Source: Parelaphostrongylus tenuis (lineage: Eukaryota; Nematoda; Chromadorea; Rhabditida; Metastrongylidae). Taken from it: a stretch of DNA of 64,000 nt. The stretch is taken from positions 1 through 64,000 of the forward strand of contig JAHQIW010003651.1 of assembly GCA_019055375.1 (NCBI GenBank). The letters run 5' to 3'. Position 1 is the first letter of the stretch, and the number at the start of each line of letters is the position of its first letter. Positions 32,450 through 45,500 of this stretch are shown here, piece after piece. The notes under the pieces are model-generated. The model did not search any database. It had not been told where the DNA came from and was given only the letters and a program-made list of their open reading frames with translations. Both the position numbers and the translations under genes were made by a program.

Positions 32450-35400
32450 TCTGATTTGAGATAGGTCGGCGTACGAAGATATCACAGCAGTAATCGTGGC
32501 TGACCTCTTTCCTTTCCTCTATCCTCTTCGATACTGTCGTGTGCTTTAGAATCTAAGGCTCATTCAGTGTCGAGGTAATGAAACTCTATATTCCTGTTGT
32601 TTTAAGCGAGAAATACTTTTGGGTATATTGCCATAGATGGTCCCAAATCTTTACCGACTCCTGTATTTCCCAATCATTCGATTTCGAGCTTTTGACGGAA
32701 TCGAAGTGCTACTCATAGGTACAGCAGTTGTTCCGCCAAACAACTGCTATTTCCTTTGCGTCGCACATGTACATACTGTAGATAATACCTATGTAAATAA
32801 TGATAATGTAAAATGAATTTATCGAATAAGTAAACATTGTATCCTGTGGACACTGCGTCAAATAATCGGAAGACGACGTAATTAGCGTATTTATCGGCCC
32901 GAGATCGCGATGTACCCGGGACATTGCCTTGGCGACACCTGTAGACGACATGGTTGCTCAGCGGTCAAGGAAGATGGCGATGGTGGAGAATCACGCCCAC
33001 AATGGCACTTCATTACTCTTTACGATCTCATTGCTTGCTCGTTTCCTTTACCTTCCTCTACTCATCTATCGATAATGTTAAGTAAGTGTCATGATATCAG
33101 CTATCTGTTACCCTTTCCGATCTTGAATCTCGAGTCAATCACTCACTTTTCGACGTCGTCACTCACTTGTCCTTGGCATTAACTTTATCGTTCTCTTGTA
33201 TGCTTGAGTTCGTATCGTTAATGCTCATGATGGTTGTTGTACATATGTGTGTACATATTTTGATGTATTTAGGTTGTTCGTTATAAGAATAAATCCTATC
33301 CCGAAAATCGCGTGCCAGGTCAAATCAAGACGAGTCAAAGAGCAGTACTCTATCGCAAAGTATACAAGCAACGACTCAACTGTCACTAAACTAATATAAT
33401 AGGTGTTCTTGCCATAGGTGATTGCGAACTCCTACCGACTCCTCAAGTTCCCAGGCATTCGATTGCAGACTTGATCTAGTCGAATAAGCACAAGCACTAT
33501 TTACGCATCTTTATCCATGCATACATAAATCCATATATGAGAGCATTCGTGCATCATCAGTGAAGGGCTTAGATGCGTCGTGATATACAACGTGTGCGGC
33601 CTGCGTCGTCTGTAATCAAACTTCTGTATCCTTTGGAGATTCAGGCGGTAGAGACTAGATTTTTCCGAAAGATTCTTGCGTTGACACATTGACTGTCTGC
33701 ATTGACTTCGTACCTTATTACGCTGAGCTAAATGTTCCTTCAATCACGTTTACTATGCATAATGAATTCGGAGGCAGAGCGCAAAGAATTCGTTAGTGCC
33801 GAATATACGTTCTTTTTGGTTAAAATTCCTTTGTAACGCTTTTTGATGTAAGAGATATAGGAACTCCATTTCATAAGCTCGTTCACGTCTCTTCGTAAGT
33901 GTGTGGTTCAGCTTGCGTCTCTTGGCAACTGAAAGTCACTTTGAATCCACGGTGAACCTTTTCCAAGCATCATATATCCTTTGAACTAATCAACTCCTTC
34001 ATGAAAAACGATCCGTCAACATTTCCATTAAGAATTCTTGTTCGTGCTCTTTAATCTGAGAAGATTCATTTAAGCTGAGAATATGTTCAACAAACCAGCT
34101 ATAAGGAGGTAAACATCAAGAATCACTGCGTCTCTTAGGAAATCTAATTATAGTGTAATGGAGAACCTCTACTCAATCAACATAGAACAGTGGAGATATG
34201 GGAAAGCTTTGGCATTTACCTAGTCTCTCACTAATCTAACCAAGCATTGTCATAACGGAAAATATTTTGAAAATCTGGATGAATCTTTCCGGAAAGAGGT
34301 CAAAGCTCTGGCAAAGGTCGACGTAGTTTTTTTGTTCATCTAAGTAAACATCAGCATGATGTGAATTGTCTGAAGTCCGACTAATTTTTTACGTTAAGGG
34401 GTATTTTAATTCGCTATTCAAGAGAGTATCACTCATTGGTCAACAAACATAACGATGGGTTATTGTTCGGAAGGCACACGAAAGGAGAGTTCCATAGATA
34501 AGGACATAATCAACGAAGTTACATTGAAGGTAAATCAGTTCATTCTTGCACCAGCGTAGCCATATGAATGGTCTTGTGGTCGTATAGTTTATTATCAGCG
34601 AGCTTTGATTAGTACTAGTTCACATGGTTGGAAAGCTCCATAAACTTTTTTTAAAGCTTCGGCTCAAATTCACGAGGGATGCACTATGCCTTCGACTTCA
34701 TCAATCAGCGTTTGAGGTGATTGAATGCACATCTAGGCTTTACAGTGACCAGCGACGTTCCACCGATTTATCAAATCTGTGTTGCTGTACTCTTAGACAA
34801 GCGGTATCAGTTCGCCCACTTCAGAGAGATGGAAAGCCCGTGACACTCGAACAGGGGATCGAACCTCAGCAACATGTGTGTAGCAGGGCAACTCATCAAC
34901 TGCGTACACGCGTCCTCTCTATATCCATGTATAGTTCATGTGGAGTATGTTGAAAAGTCACCGGCCGAGTTTATTGTTGTTAACACCTTGACTGTGATCT
35001 GCTGGATTCGAGTCGATACAGCTCAGCTACGAAGATCCGCACGTCGCAAAGAGAATTTCAACTGTAGTCGACTTTCACTTCAAGTCATTCAAGTTCTAAG
35101 GAAGACGAAGTCGCAGCAAAAAATAGCGTTAGATTCAAAATTCCTTGACTAAATTTTTAGAGCCCGTACCGTTTTTTTTTTCGTGGTAAGATTCGATGTA
35201 GCATACATGCAAAAGATGGCGCTGAGATGTGAGTGAAACGCGTATGTAGGCTTCGAGCCGCGATTGCTCATTCCAGCAGTTCACTTCTTAACCACTGCAC
35301 AATCAAAGCCCTTACTTTACCTTTCCGACAGCCATGGTTTATTGATAAAACCCACTAGCAACAATCAGTCGTTAACGGGAATGACCTGGTAAGCACAAAT

Positions 35401-36000
35401 CGACATCAAATCAAGGTGTTTCGATTCTTCTGAGTGTCTCCAGGCAGTGAAAAGGTTAACAAGTCAGTGGCGGCTGGCTATAGATGACGTCTGTTCCCGG
35501 TTGTCACGGAAGCAGGCAGACCGGAGCCTGCAGGCGATAGCCGAGCGAAATCCGAGCGGCGCCAGTTTGAACGCCCACACCTCGTATTGATGCCGATGGC
35601 GACGATCACGTGGAGTGCCCGAACGGGGGCGGTCTTGCTCGAACATGCTCAGATTTCTTCCATATTTCCTCCGGAAGACTCCGACTTGTACTCATTGTAT
35701 TCTATATTTGAAAGTCTGACGCGGTAGAGGAGATTTACTTACCTATTTGGATAGTAGGACGATTCGTACTCAAGAGTTGCGCGGATCCTAGCCCGGATCC
35801 CAGTCGAGGCTCCAGGATTTCGTTGCTAAGCTGTGCGATCGTCGTCTATGGTAGTGGCTCAATCAGGCTAGAAAACTTAAATTTGAAAGAAAATTTAATA
35901 TTAGAAATATTTTTCCTTTTCTCCTTGCCAGTTGTACATGATTAATCCTATTTAATAACTTAACTAATCGATTATTTGCACGACCCGTCAACTCACAACT
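32450..36000. other. Spacer without recognisable genes
   Basis: It contains two related segments ('taccgactcct...tcccaatcattcgatt' at 32653 and its relative at 33436) and a GC-rich block at 35440-35660 with no clear frame. A degenerate tRNA-like head ('gaacaggggatcgaacct') lies near 34850. Nothing else is supported. Confidence 0.35.
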
Positions 36001-36004
36001 TTTT

Positions 36005-36245
36005 TTTTTATTTTGCGGATCCCAATACTTCTAGAATCCGATTCATTTCTAATCTTCTTCCTGAATGACATAGAATACTGGTCGAGTATGTCCCCTTCCA
36101 ATCCCGAGAATAGTCTGGCTGTGGCGAACCTGTTTAATGCCGGAGAGTGTTGGCGAGAAGGTGGTGGAGGGGTGGAGCTCGGCTCCATGCGCGCCGCAAT
36201 GAGCATCACAACCACTCAGCCACGTAACTCTCGCCTCCATGTACA
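36005..36245 (-). mobile_element. SINE-like repeat (family B), inverted
   Basis: It reads in reverse as the 28968 copy: 'ggatcccaatacttctagaa', 'atgccggagagtgttgg' and 'ggagctcggctcc', ending in the tRNA-like head 'caaccactcagccacg'. The SINE orientation is minus. Confidence 0.65.
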
Positions 36246-36499
36246 TGGTTTCTCTCCCTATTATCCATGTTTCTTCACTTTCACTGCTTTCTAGCAGTGG
36301 TAGGGTGTTGGAACATCCATCTGAGAAAACTGACTGGTACACAAAAATTCGACCTCAGCGGGAATTGAACTCGCTTCCTCCCCCTCCCCGGTAGCTGTGA
36401 GACGCGGTTCGAGTCCAGCCTGAAGTGATTTTTTTGTGTATCACCCGAATTCTCCGATCTTTAATCCCCTGTCATCTCGCCATTAGGACGATCCGTAGC

Positions 36500-36850
36500 T
36501 GGATTTTTTCTATCTCGTCGTGGAAAGTGCCTTGGTCGCCCGGCCGGTTGGTCAGCGACGATTTGGCTGATCGCATCGACGGCTACGGAATGCTCCCATC
36601 TGACCCGATGACGAGTGTTTTCTTTCTAGTTTTCCCTGGCCTTTTTTCGTCGTCGCTGTCGTCACTGCGCAATGGAATTTTTCACGGAAATCACGCCGTT
36701 TTCATTGCAGCGATCGTTTCGAACACTGTGTGAACGCTTTGCTCATAGTTCGCATTGAGCGATAACCACGGAACATTCCAATGGACTTTTTTTCCTCGAT
36801 GTTCGCCTCATTGAAAGTCGCTCACTCTATCGATTTTTTAGTCGTAAAGA
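36500..36850. other. CpG-richer single-copy-looking stretch
   Basis: It is richer in CG dinucleotides than its surroundings (for example 'cggctacgg', 'cgtcgtcgctgtcgtcac'). It could be a distal promoter or first-exon region for ivns-1, 2.7 kb downstream, but no TATA or exon structure is evident. Confidence 0.2.
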
Positions 36851-36854
36851 GCTG

Positions 36855-36855
36855 A

Positions 36856-36889
<34 letters not shown>
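36855..36889 (+). repeat. (AAT)n microsatellite
   Basis: Eleven or so uninterrupted AAT units followed by A-rich sequence. Confidence 0.95.
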
Positions 36890-36892
<3 letters not shown>

Positions 36893-37084
36893 AAAGGATT
36901 TTAATCAAGTAATAAATGAAATAAAATCAATGAAACCCCCCTAAATTATTGGAAATATGATCGATTTTTCCCGCGCAGTTTTCAAAACTATTTTATACGA
37001 CGCCTAATTTTTTCGTCGTGGTGGGGGGGGGGGGGATCATCAGGGGGCGACGCGCGCCTGAATTTTCCCCGCTCCCCCCACCAT

Positions 37085-37445
37085 TGTCACTTTCCGTTGA
37101 AACCATTTCTCCGCAGCCCTCTCAATTAAATCCTTTTCTCGCTAGCCCTCCTGACAAAATTCGTCCTCCCTAACCCTCTCGACGAAGCCATTTCTCGATA
37201 GACCTCCCGATAAACCCTCTTTCTCCTGAATCTCTCGACAAAACCCTTTTCTCCCTAGCCCTCCTGACAAAATCCTTCCTCGCCAACCCTTTCTTCGAAA
37301 CCCTCTCTTCAAAGACTTTCCTAAAAAACCCATTCCTCTTTGATTCTCTCGACAAAATTCGTTTTCCCATAGCCCTATCGATGGAGCCTTTTCTCCCTAG
37401 CCATCTTGTCGAAACTTTTTATCTATGGCCCTCTCCTCCCCTCCC
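37085..37445. repeat. Degenerate pyrimidine-rich minisatellite
   Basis: Repeated modules of about 30-36 bp with the pattern 'tttctc.ctagccctc.tgacaaaa.cc'. At least ten diverged copies are recognisable. A run of 14 G lies just upstream (37022-37035). Confidence 0.75.
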
Positions 37446-38151
37446 TTCTTTTTATATGACTCTGTTTGGACAGTAACCAGCCATCAATCAATTTTTTCTC
37501 TTCTACTGGTAGGAGGAAAAAACTTCTTTGCAAAAAATTCTTTCGGTTATCTTTCGGCAAGAGTCTTTCTTGAAGAACTAATCTCAACTTGAAGCTTTCA
37601 CGAAGTTGGAATGTCCTCGTGAAGATCGATGGATGACGTTTCCACGAGTTCGCTTCTTTTTCTTTCTTCTTGTTTTTTCTCTTTCTTTTTTGTAATTTCA
37701 TATTCTCTTTTTAAGCCTGACATTCCTGGAATTTTTTTTGTGTTTGAAGTGTTTTCGTCTTTGCTTAAAAAAGACTTGTGACATTGTCATGAATTGTCGA
37801 TGAACTCGAATCAATGTCCACGCACTCTCTTGCTGATAAGCCAAAAGATCGTTATCTTTACCTTTTCTCTATCGAAAAAAAAAACAGCGCTGAGAATCGC
37901 TGATGAACTCGAATGGTATTCGAGCTGTAACAAAAATTCTTGTGTCCTTTCCTCTGGAAGGCATTCAATGTGGAATTCAGTTGACTTGTATCTCTGTATC
38001 CTTTCAGCAACGACGCTAATGCAGAGTTGGGTGCTATCTGATTTTCAAATAATTACTATAATTTTCAGTACAAGATGCTCGCCAAAACGACCCAGTGGGT
38101 GGCCTAAACCTATAAGACTAAGTCTTAGCCTAACCCCATATTTCTGACTCT

Positions 38152-38240
38152 AAGCCTAAGCCCAGGCCTGTAAGCTTAAGCCTAAGCCCAGGCCTGTAAG
38201 CTTAAGCCTAAGCCCAGGCCTATAAGCTCAAGCCAAAGCC
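38152..38240 (+). repeat. 26-bp tandem repeat made of telomere-like GCCTAA units
   Basis: Three copies of a 26-bp unit begin at 38152, 38178 and 38204, plus a partial one. Each contains AAGCCTAAGCCCAGGCC. The stretch before it (38100-38150) also has 'gcctaaacc', 'ttagcctaacccc' and 'tctaagcc'. GCCTAA is the complement-phase of the nematode telomere repeat TTAGGC. Confidence 0.85.
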
Positions 38241-38829
38241 ATAGTCGATGGGATCACAGTTCCCCACAAGGGCCTCAGCAACAGTTACAATTTTATTCTC
38301 TCCAAAACTCTTTGTAAACAATAGTACACCATCGATCCAAGGTGCAGTTGTCGACTGTGCAGAAGATGTAGGAAAGAAAGTGGAGGAAGGCAGGGATCAG
38401 TCTCGTTCTGGATTTCCCGAGATCGAGTTCCTTCTCACTTTGTCTTAGATCAGAGAATTCATTTTTCCTGATTAGGAGACGCGCCGTAAGATCTATTTAC
38501 TCTTATGTTCATGTCGGTTTCGCCATATTCAAGCCGTTTTCTTCGATGTAGATTCTCTGGTTGCTAATCGAATACAGCAGCCGCATAGAGTCCTACACGG
38601 TTGGAGAGTGGCCTGCTCTCCTGTCTGCTTATTCGAATTGTTGACTTTAGAATTGTAGGAGTGGATCGATGCGTATTGTTTTCTGTTTTGGAGATTCCTG
38701 GCTATTCACTAACTCCTACAAAAGCTAGACACTTGGTTAAAGCGGAGCTATTATGACGTTTTCATGCCCATCTCCGATGAGCTCTACATGGTGGGGAGGA
38801 ATTCCAGATTGGCCTTGTAGATAGGAAAC

Positions 38830-39125
38830 GCGACCTACAAAGTGAGAACTCCTGGCCGAACCATGGACAGGAGACGAGGTCTGCGAATGGGATTCACCTC
38901 CCGGCCTGTGCTGGGTGGAAACGAGATCTACAAAGTGGTACCCTGGGAAATCTGGGCCGTTAACAAGATTTACAAATATTGAATTTCCCGGGACTTCTGA
39001 ACTGAAGACGAGATCTACAAAATGGGAATTCGGTGGGACATCTGGAAGAGGACGAGATCTACAAAATGAGAATTCCCTGGGACTTCTGAGTTGGAGGCGA
39101 GATGTACAAAGTGGGAATTCCCCCT
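38830..39125 (+). repeat. About 44-bp minisatellite upstream of ivns-1
   Basis: The landmark GAGATCTACAAA (or a close variant) recurs at 38832, 38923, 38965, 39010, 39053 and 39099, each followed by 'tgggaattccc.gggacttctg'. It ends about 420 bp before the ivns-1 start codon. Confidence 0.85.
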
Positions 39126-39484
39126 CAACTGGCTTCTGTCAACTGGAAGCGAGGAGGTTTCACCGGAGCCTCCCGTTCCACCCCACCCCGCTCGGATCAG
39201 TCGATGGATAATTATCGGAAGAGCACGTGATTGATATCAGTTCGGCGAGAGCTTCGTTGGCAGTCGGTCTGGAGAACCATTCGTATCACCTTATCCTTAT
39301 CAGTCTCCCACTCTGCCACGTGAGTTTCCGCCTTTCTTTCATTGACTTCTCTCTTCAGTGCCATCGCATTCTGCAGTATAATCTGCTTGTTATTCGTTTT
39401 TTTTTTCATAAAACTTTACTTCTTCTCACTTACTGGTCGTCGTCGCTCATTGCCACAATTGTGTACAAATCGATTCTTATCTAC

Positions 39485-39498
39485 TTCTTTTCTTTCAG
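39485..39498 (+). promoter_or_regulatory. Splice acceptor before the ivns-1 start codon
   Basis: 'tcttttctttcag' lies 49 nt upstream of the ATG at 39548. It is an excellent nematode 3' splice site, either for spliced-leader trans-splicing or for a 5'-UTR intron. Which one cannot be told from sequence. Confidence 0.55.
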
Positions 39499-39547
39499 TA
39501 GAAAGACCATCAGCTGTGGATTAGTTCTCAGTGTTGTGTCATCAGAT

Positions 39548-42500
39548 ATGATACCCAATGAAGAACGCTTCGCCTCGAATGAGATGGAACAGACAAAAAA
39601 AGTGAGTTTTATTTTCGTGTAAGCGACTTGCACTATAGAAGTAGCATTAATTCTGGCCATTGATTTCCAAACGTTCGAGGATAAGTGCATGTGCATAAAT
39701 TTAGTTGTTTTAATAAATCTCCGGGGACCATTTCCGGTGAAGTTTCATGCTTTCCCCCGTGTTAGGTCTACTGTATCAATATCAATCATTAGGTCGTTCC
39801 ATAAGTTTCGGCATCGGAGCAGTAAACACCAAATTTATTGATCAGAAACAATTGAAATTTTGTGACTTTGGGATCGTTCAATTGCGAATTTTCTTACGAA
39901 TATTTTGGTATACAACTTGCCTATACCTGCTTTAAGATGGAGCTGTCTTGGAAAAAATTCTCGCAAGAAAATGCGCAATTGAACGATACCCCAATCATGC
40001 GATTTTAATTGCTTCTGGTTAATAAATCTGGTGTTAATTGCTCTAGTGCAAAATCATATGAAACGACCTAATATCTATTTTTATCTCATACTACCCGTTA
40101 GCACAATTTACTGTGCGAATCCTCCGAGCGTTCAAGCTTCTATTCGGTTATGAGAGGACAAATAAGAAACAGGCCTCTAAACTTGCTATAGGAACTTTTC
40201 ATAGGAGTGTTAGGCTAATAGTCTAAAGAAAGCTCTGTCCGAGCGAGAAGTATACACGTCTGAGATATAGTTTTGCGTGGATTTTACAGCGTTAGAAAGC
40301 GTGTTTTGGAAAACAGGCGACGTCGGACCGTAACCTAAGTCTCAGCTTTCGACTGGTTGCTAGCAACCCTATTAAAAGTCTTGTCGAGCGATTGAGGTTG
40401 GTTTTTTATTTATTCCCTCATAACCGAGGAGAACATGTTCGTTCGGCTGCTCCTTGAATATTTCATCTTCCATGAATGTCGGAGAAAACTAGTCGAGACC
40501 ATTTCTGTTGGAGTTGGCCAAGTCATGGCGATTCCTAAGGCGTTCGTTGACCGAATGCTAGAAAGTGCTGAAGGGAGGAGTGAACCGTCGCCTTGCTTAT
40601 CACCTCGCTTCTGGTAGCTTGTATCACTGGCCATTGCGCTACCCCGCCCCACCATATTCATGTAATCACGTGAACAACAACATTCTTCTGCTGTTTGGTC
40701 AGGACCTGATCTGACTCTGCCTAAACAGGTCTTTCAATTTTTATCTGAGTTCAGGGAGAACAGTTGACGTTGTTACCGAAAAGGGCACGATGTGCCGTCT
40801 CGCTGCGTGCCGACGATACAGACAAATGGAAGTTCAGCAACTCAGTCGATGATAAGGAAGACTACCCACTGGTGCTACGAGATCCTTCCATAAGGGTTGG
40901 TCAGCTGTATTTCAATGAAAGTAATTAGGTAGACTACTCGCCTCAGAATTTTTGGAAATCCAATGAATTACTGCGAAAAACAACTTTTTTCCTTTCAGAA
41001 TGAGTTGCTGAATCGTCTGAATACGTTTCGATGTAACAGAGAGCTTTGCGACATCGTTTTATTTGTAAAAGAACGGGAAATTTTTGCTCATAAAGTGGTA
41101 CTGGCCGCTGTTTCACCGGCGCTTTTCGACATGTTTGTAGGAGAGACGAAGGAGGAGAATAATGGCGAGTGCTTACTTTTCTCTTCTACAATTTCACCTT
41201 GGAATGTTTGGTGCATCAGGGCTAATGAACATGACCATCTCTGTGAGTATTATGGACATGTTAACCTCGATTTTTTATTCAGGATCATCGAACGAAGACC
41301 CGGAGAACATCCACGATTCTGGTCAGCAGTTCACAACTACGCTAGCAGTTGCACCATCCACGAAGAAGCCGATGGCTTATTTCGATTTCGCCCAGACCGA
41401 CTATGAATGCTTTGAGGCACTCGTCAATTTCGCATATACGGCTTTGTTAGTTCCCAGCTTTTTTTTAGCCTTCTGTTTCGGTTCTATTCAATAGTTCCTT
41501 CATTTCACTTATTTTCAGCCTTGAAATCAGTTCGAAAAAAGTCGCTGAACTTTACAAAACAGCTTTCGCTCTTCAAATGACACCAGTTGTTAAAGCCTGT
41601 GCTAATTATCTTGCGGATAATCTGACTTTGATGAATTGTATCGGTAAGTTCCAAACTGCATTTTTATATCAATCAAATTGAGTTATAAAATAAATTATAA
41701 TCTCTCTTAGGCATTCGTCGCCAAGCTAACTTCAACAACGATGTGTATTTGTTGGATAAGGTGGACACATTTATCCAGAAGAACTTTGAAAGCATCGTCA
41801 ATGAAAGCACAGAATTTACCCAGCTACCTTGTATTAAGGTGATCCTTCGTGTTTTTACAGAGAGAAAATATTTCATTTCTATACATCTACGGTATCACCT
41901 AAATATCGATTCTTTCAAACTCCAAGATATTTTCATTCTTCCTAATCTTCACGTTTTACGCGTTCATTACCCCTTATAAATGATTCGAACACTTCTTACG
42001 AAGAAGAAAATTGATACAGCTCCATTCAAAGCAAAAGACTCTTCAAAATAAGTTAAGAATTACCGGGAAAGTTATGTGTTTTTCAGTCATCAACAAGCGT
42101 AGTTTATTTAACTGTTTTTTTCAGTAGTGGTATGTTAAAATTATATACCTAATACGTTGAGTGATTTGTAAACTTTGAATCTCGTACAGGAGTTGCGCCC
42201 GGATTCCACCGTTTCCCGGGGGCAAGAAAAGAAGCCTCCCTTTTGGGAAAAGGTGGAACGTGTGTCTATCTCTTAATGAACAAAGTTTTGCATATCACTT
42301 AATATTATTGGTCATGTGTTTATGTTTATGGATTGGATGGAGTTCATTGCTCTTTCCAATAAGCAATTCCCTTTGTGATACCAAGCTAGTATAGTAAGCG
42401 TAGTAGTGTTAATAGCTCTTGTCGGGTAGTAGAGAGCATCTCTAAGCGATAGTAGAGAGCAGCTTAAATGCATGAAAAATAACCAACAAAAACGAAAAAA

Positions 42501-45500
42501 TCCGGGAAATTTAATGCCAATCCAGTATCAAGTTTAGCCTCAGATGTGCTTTCTTTGATTGCCAGCTTTATGGTTGTTGCTTGTAATAAATATCAGTTAT
42601 GAGAGGATCAATTGAATGTGTTGTTGTAAAAAAGAAACCTAATGAGTTATAGACTCGCATTATTGTGCCAGCCGTCGATGCTCGGTCTACAAGCCTCGAA
42701 AAGGGTTCCGATCTTGCACAAAGCGCCTTGGACTACTTCAACGGCTTACCTCATGATCGAGCAGAGCACTCCATAGAGATGCTTACACACAAGGTTTGTT
42801 TCTTTTCACAGAGTTAAGGGCTTGATGTGTGGCTTATCTTCAACTAAATTTCAGCTCATTTTTGCTCGTGTGCAGAGAACAGCATAATTCTTCCTGTTAT
42901 TGATTGTCTTGTCCAAAAGATATCAATATAATTCTCTTCGCATTTGTGACTTCATCTCCACAAAACTTTTACAGACCACTCTTTTATACATGGAAGATGA
43001 TTTTCGTCTTGTTGATTGTGCTGAGATGGACGACAAGTCTTCTGTGGGCAGTTGCGACATCATTCAGGATTACAAGAAAAGCAAACGAGAGCTCTCGAAA
43101 GCGATGACGAGGTTATTGCTCATTTCATCATCTTAAGCTGATACAGAAGTCCATGGGCGCAGTGGTTAGAAGTGCTCTATGATGCACACCTGGTTAATGG
43201 TTCGATCCCGCGCCCAAGGCTCACCAAGCCTCTAGACCAAGCATCCCGTGAATTGATATTGGCCTTATCTGCGCGAATAGCAGCTTTGAATTGATACATG
43301 TAGGCCACCGCGAGTCATTTTAAAGACCCGTAATGCATTCAATCACCTCTAATGATTGATGAATTGAAGGCATGACGCATTTCTCAGGGACTGATCAACG
43401 CCGAGACCTTTAGATTTCTTTTTGTTTTAGTTCTGCTATGGAAGGAACTTTCACTGCGCCAGTGCAACATCGGATCACTGGTGCAGTGCCTGTTCGCATG
43501 AACGCGAGCCGCTTGCCAAATGTTCAGTATTCATCTATGGAAAGTCTCAACTCAATCGATTCCGATGAGAGTGATCCACGAGATACCATAGAGACTCGCC
43601 TTATTGCAACACATCAAACATCAGGTGAGAAATACAACAATAGCAAGCAACTTTCATCTATGAAATAATTATATTCGGACGCATTTTATGTATTCAGCGG
43701 ACTACTGGGTTGCATTGGCTGTGCTCTATCGCCGTCTTGTTGTACTCAGTATTCAGCTGACTGACGATGAAGATATAGTGAAGACAAAATCCAATAAGTA
43801 AGTAAGCGCACAATCTATTAGGTTGTGCAAAAGTGATTGCTATTTTATTACTTGCTTTTACTTGTAAACTGCGGCAAGGACTTTTGCTCCAAACATCTCT
43901 ATCATTTGATAACGATTTTGAACATTCTAAACAGCCAACTCATTCAGTGGTAGTGGTGTTGATCCACAAAAGATGGCGTTGTTGTCTCATTTGATCTCGT
44001 CAACCGGCAGTCAACGCCGTCCACTGGCATCCATGAATGGACCTCGTTGTTCCATTGGAGCTTCATTCCTCAATGGGAAAATCATTGTGTGTGGTGAGTG
44101 GTCCATTCTTCCAGTATTCTTTAGTTTTTTAGCCTCTTCAGTATTCTTAGATTTCGCTGATGAAAATATGATCAATGACGAGTTGTAAGAAACTGCGACC
44201 TTCTTTGCATAGCTTGTTCACGTTTACAATCTCAGTGTCATAGTAAAAGCGATGGCTTTTTCACGAAGTGCTTGTTTTTGAGGCGGCTACGATCGAGGAG
44301 AGTGCCTTCGTTCTGTTGAAGAGTACGATGTTGTTCGTGGTGAATGGAAAGATCTGAAGTCTATGAAGGATGAGAGAGGACGTTTTGATAGTGCAGTTCT
44401 CAACGGGAAGGTATGAATGTATCAAATTGGAAGTGAATTTGGGAAGATTATTCCACAAAGAGGTATTTTCTACATATTTAATGTCTAGAGATGCTGAAAA
44501 CACTTTATAAAGCATAACTTTTTTGCTATTCCCGCTGTAAGATCCAATTCTTTTTCACTGGTATAGCTATATTTTTTACAGTCATTTATAGAGCTTTGCT
44601 CTCGATGTTTATTCCACCTGGTAGCTGGTTTGCGCAGGTTCTGACAAAGGCATGATAATCTTCGAATATCAGAACAACAAAAGTCCTATTTAGCACTGGT
44701 TAATTTTCAGATGTCATCGCTCAAGTCCCCCTGATTCTTGAACACCACTTCAATGTAGTTGATCTGTTAACCCCTATATTTCTTCCGAGAGCGTATGTCT
44801 AGAGGTGCCTCACGGCGCACAAATAGTCGACGGTTCGATCGCTCAAGACTCGTCCATACAGGGTCGGTGATTAAGTAGCATACCTGTCTGGGAGAGTACC
44901 AACTTTGGCTTGATATATATCGGTAGGCCACAGCGAGTCAATGTAAAGGCTGGTTATGAGTTCAGTCACCTCTAACAATGGTTATTGAAGTTAAGTGGAT
45001 TGCGCATCCCCAAGGATTGCTCAGCGTGGAGCTTTATCCTTTATCTTTTTACTTCTGTCGCATAGAATCGAACTAGACGAATGTTGTGTCAAGTATGTGA
45101 ACGTCGAAATGGAATCCAGTAGAGAGAGTAGAGTTGTACCAGAGTACTAGATGCTCGCATGGGTACTTTTCCGTTAAACGACGAAGAATGAATATTCGAC
45201 CCCATTCGCTGGACAAGGATTTTTCATAAGAGTGTTAGTAATAATTCGAAAGGAAATCTCAAATCCCTGGCTACTGCCCTACGTGCTCTTTTTTCGAAAA
45301 ACATATATGACGCTGTACTTTCCAAGGTAATATTACGTACTACACCGGCCGCGCGCTCTAACCATTACATCGCTGAAAGCATGAAAAGCATATGCACGTG
45401 TAGAGCTAATCTTGTAGTATCAGAGCCCTACATTAAATCTGGAGTTTCTTCAGAGCACAAGAAAATTTCCTGTACGATGACAAAAATAACACTTCACATG

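Noticed and set aside
37142..37370. Arg/Gly-rich minus-strand frames
   Set aside because: Produced by the minisatellite repeat, not by a gene.
39227..39622. 131-codon frame just upstream of ivns-1
   Set aside because: It ends across the ivns-1 first exon in a different frame and has low-complexity hydrophobic composition; the ATG at 39548 fits the MIPN start of the family.
43151..43220. Intact tRNA gene on the plus strand
   Set aside because: The outer 7-bp pairing is striking, but the T stem has only two pairs and the downstream body is shared by other copies; called a SINE.
43819..43925. Mariner-like terminus 'ttaggttgtgcaaaagtg' in ivns-1 intron 10
   Set aside because: Only one end is visible; too little to call an element.
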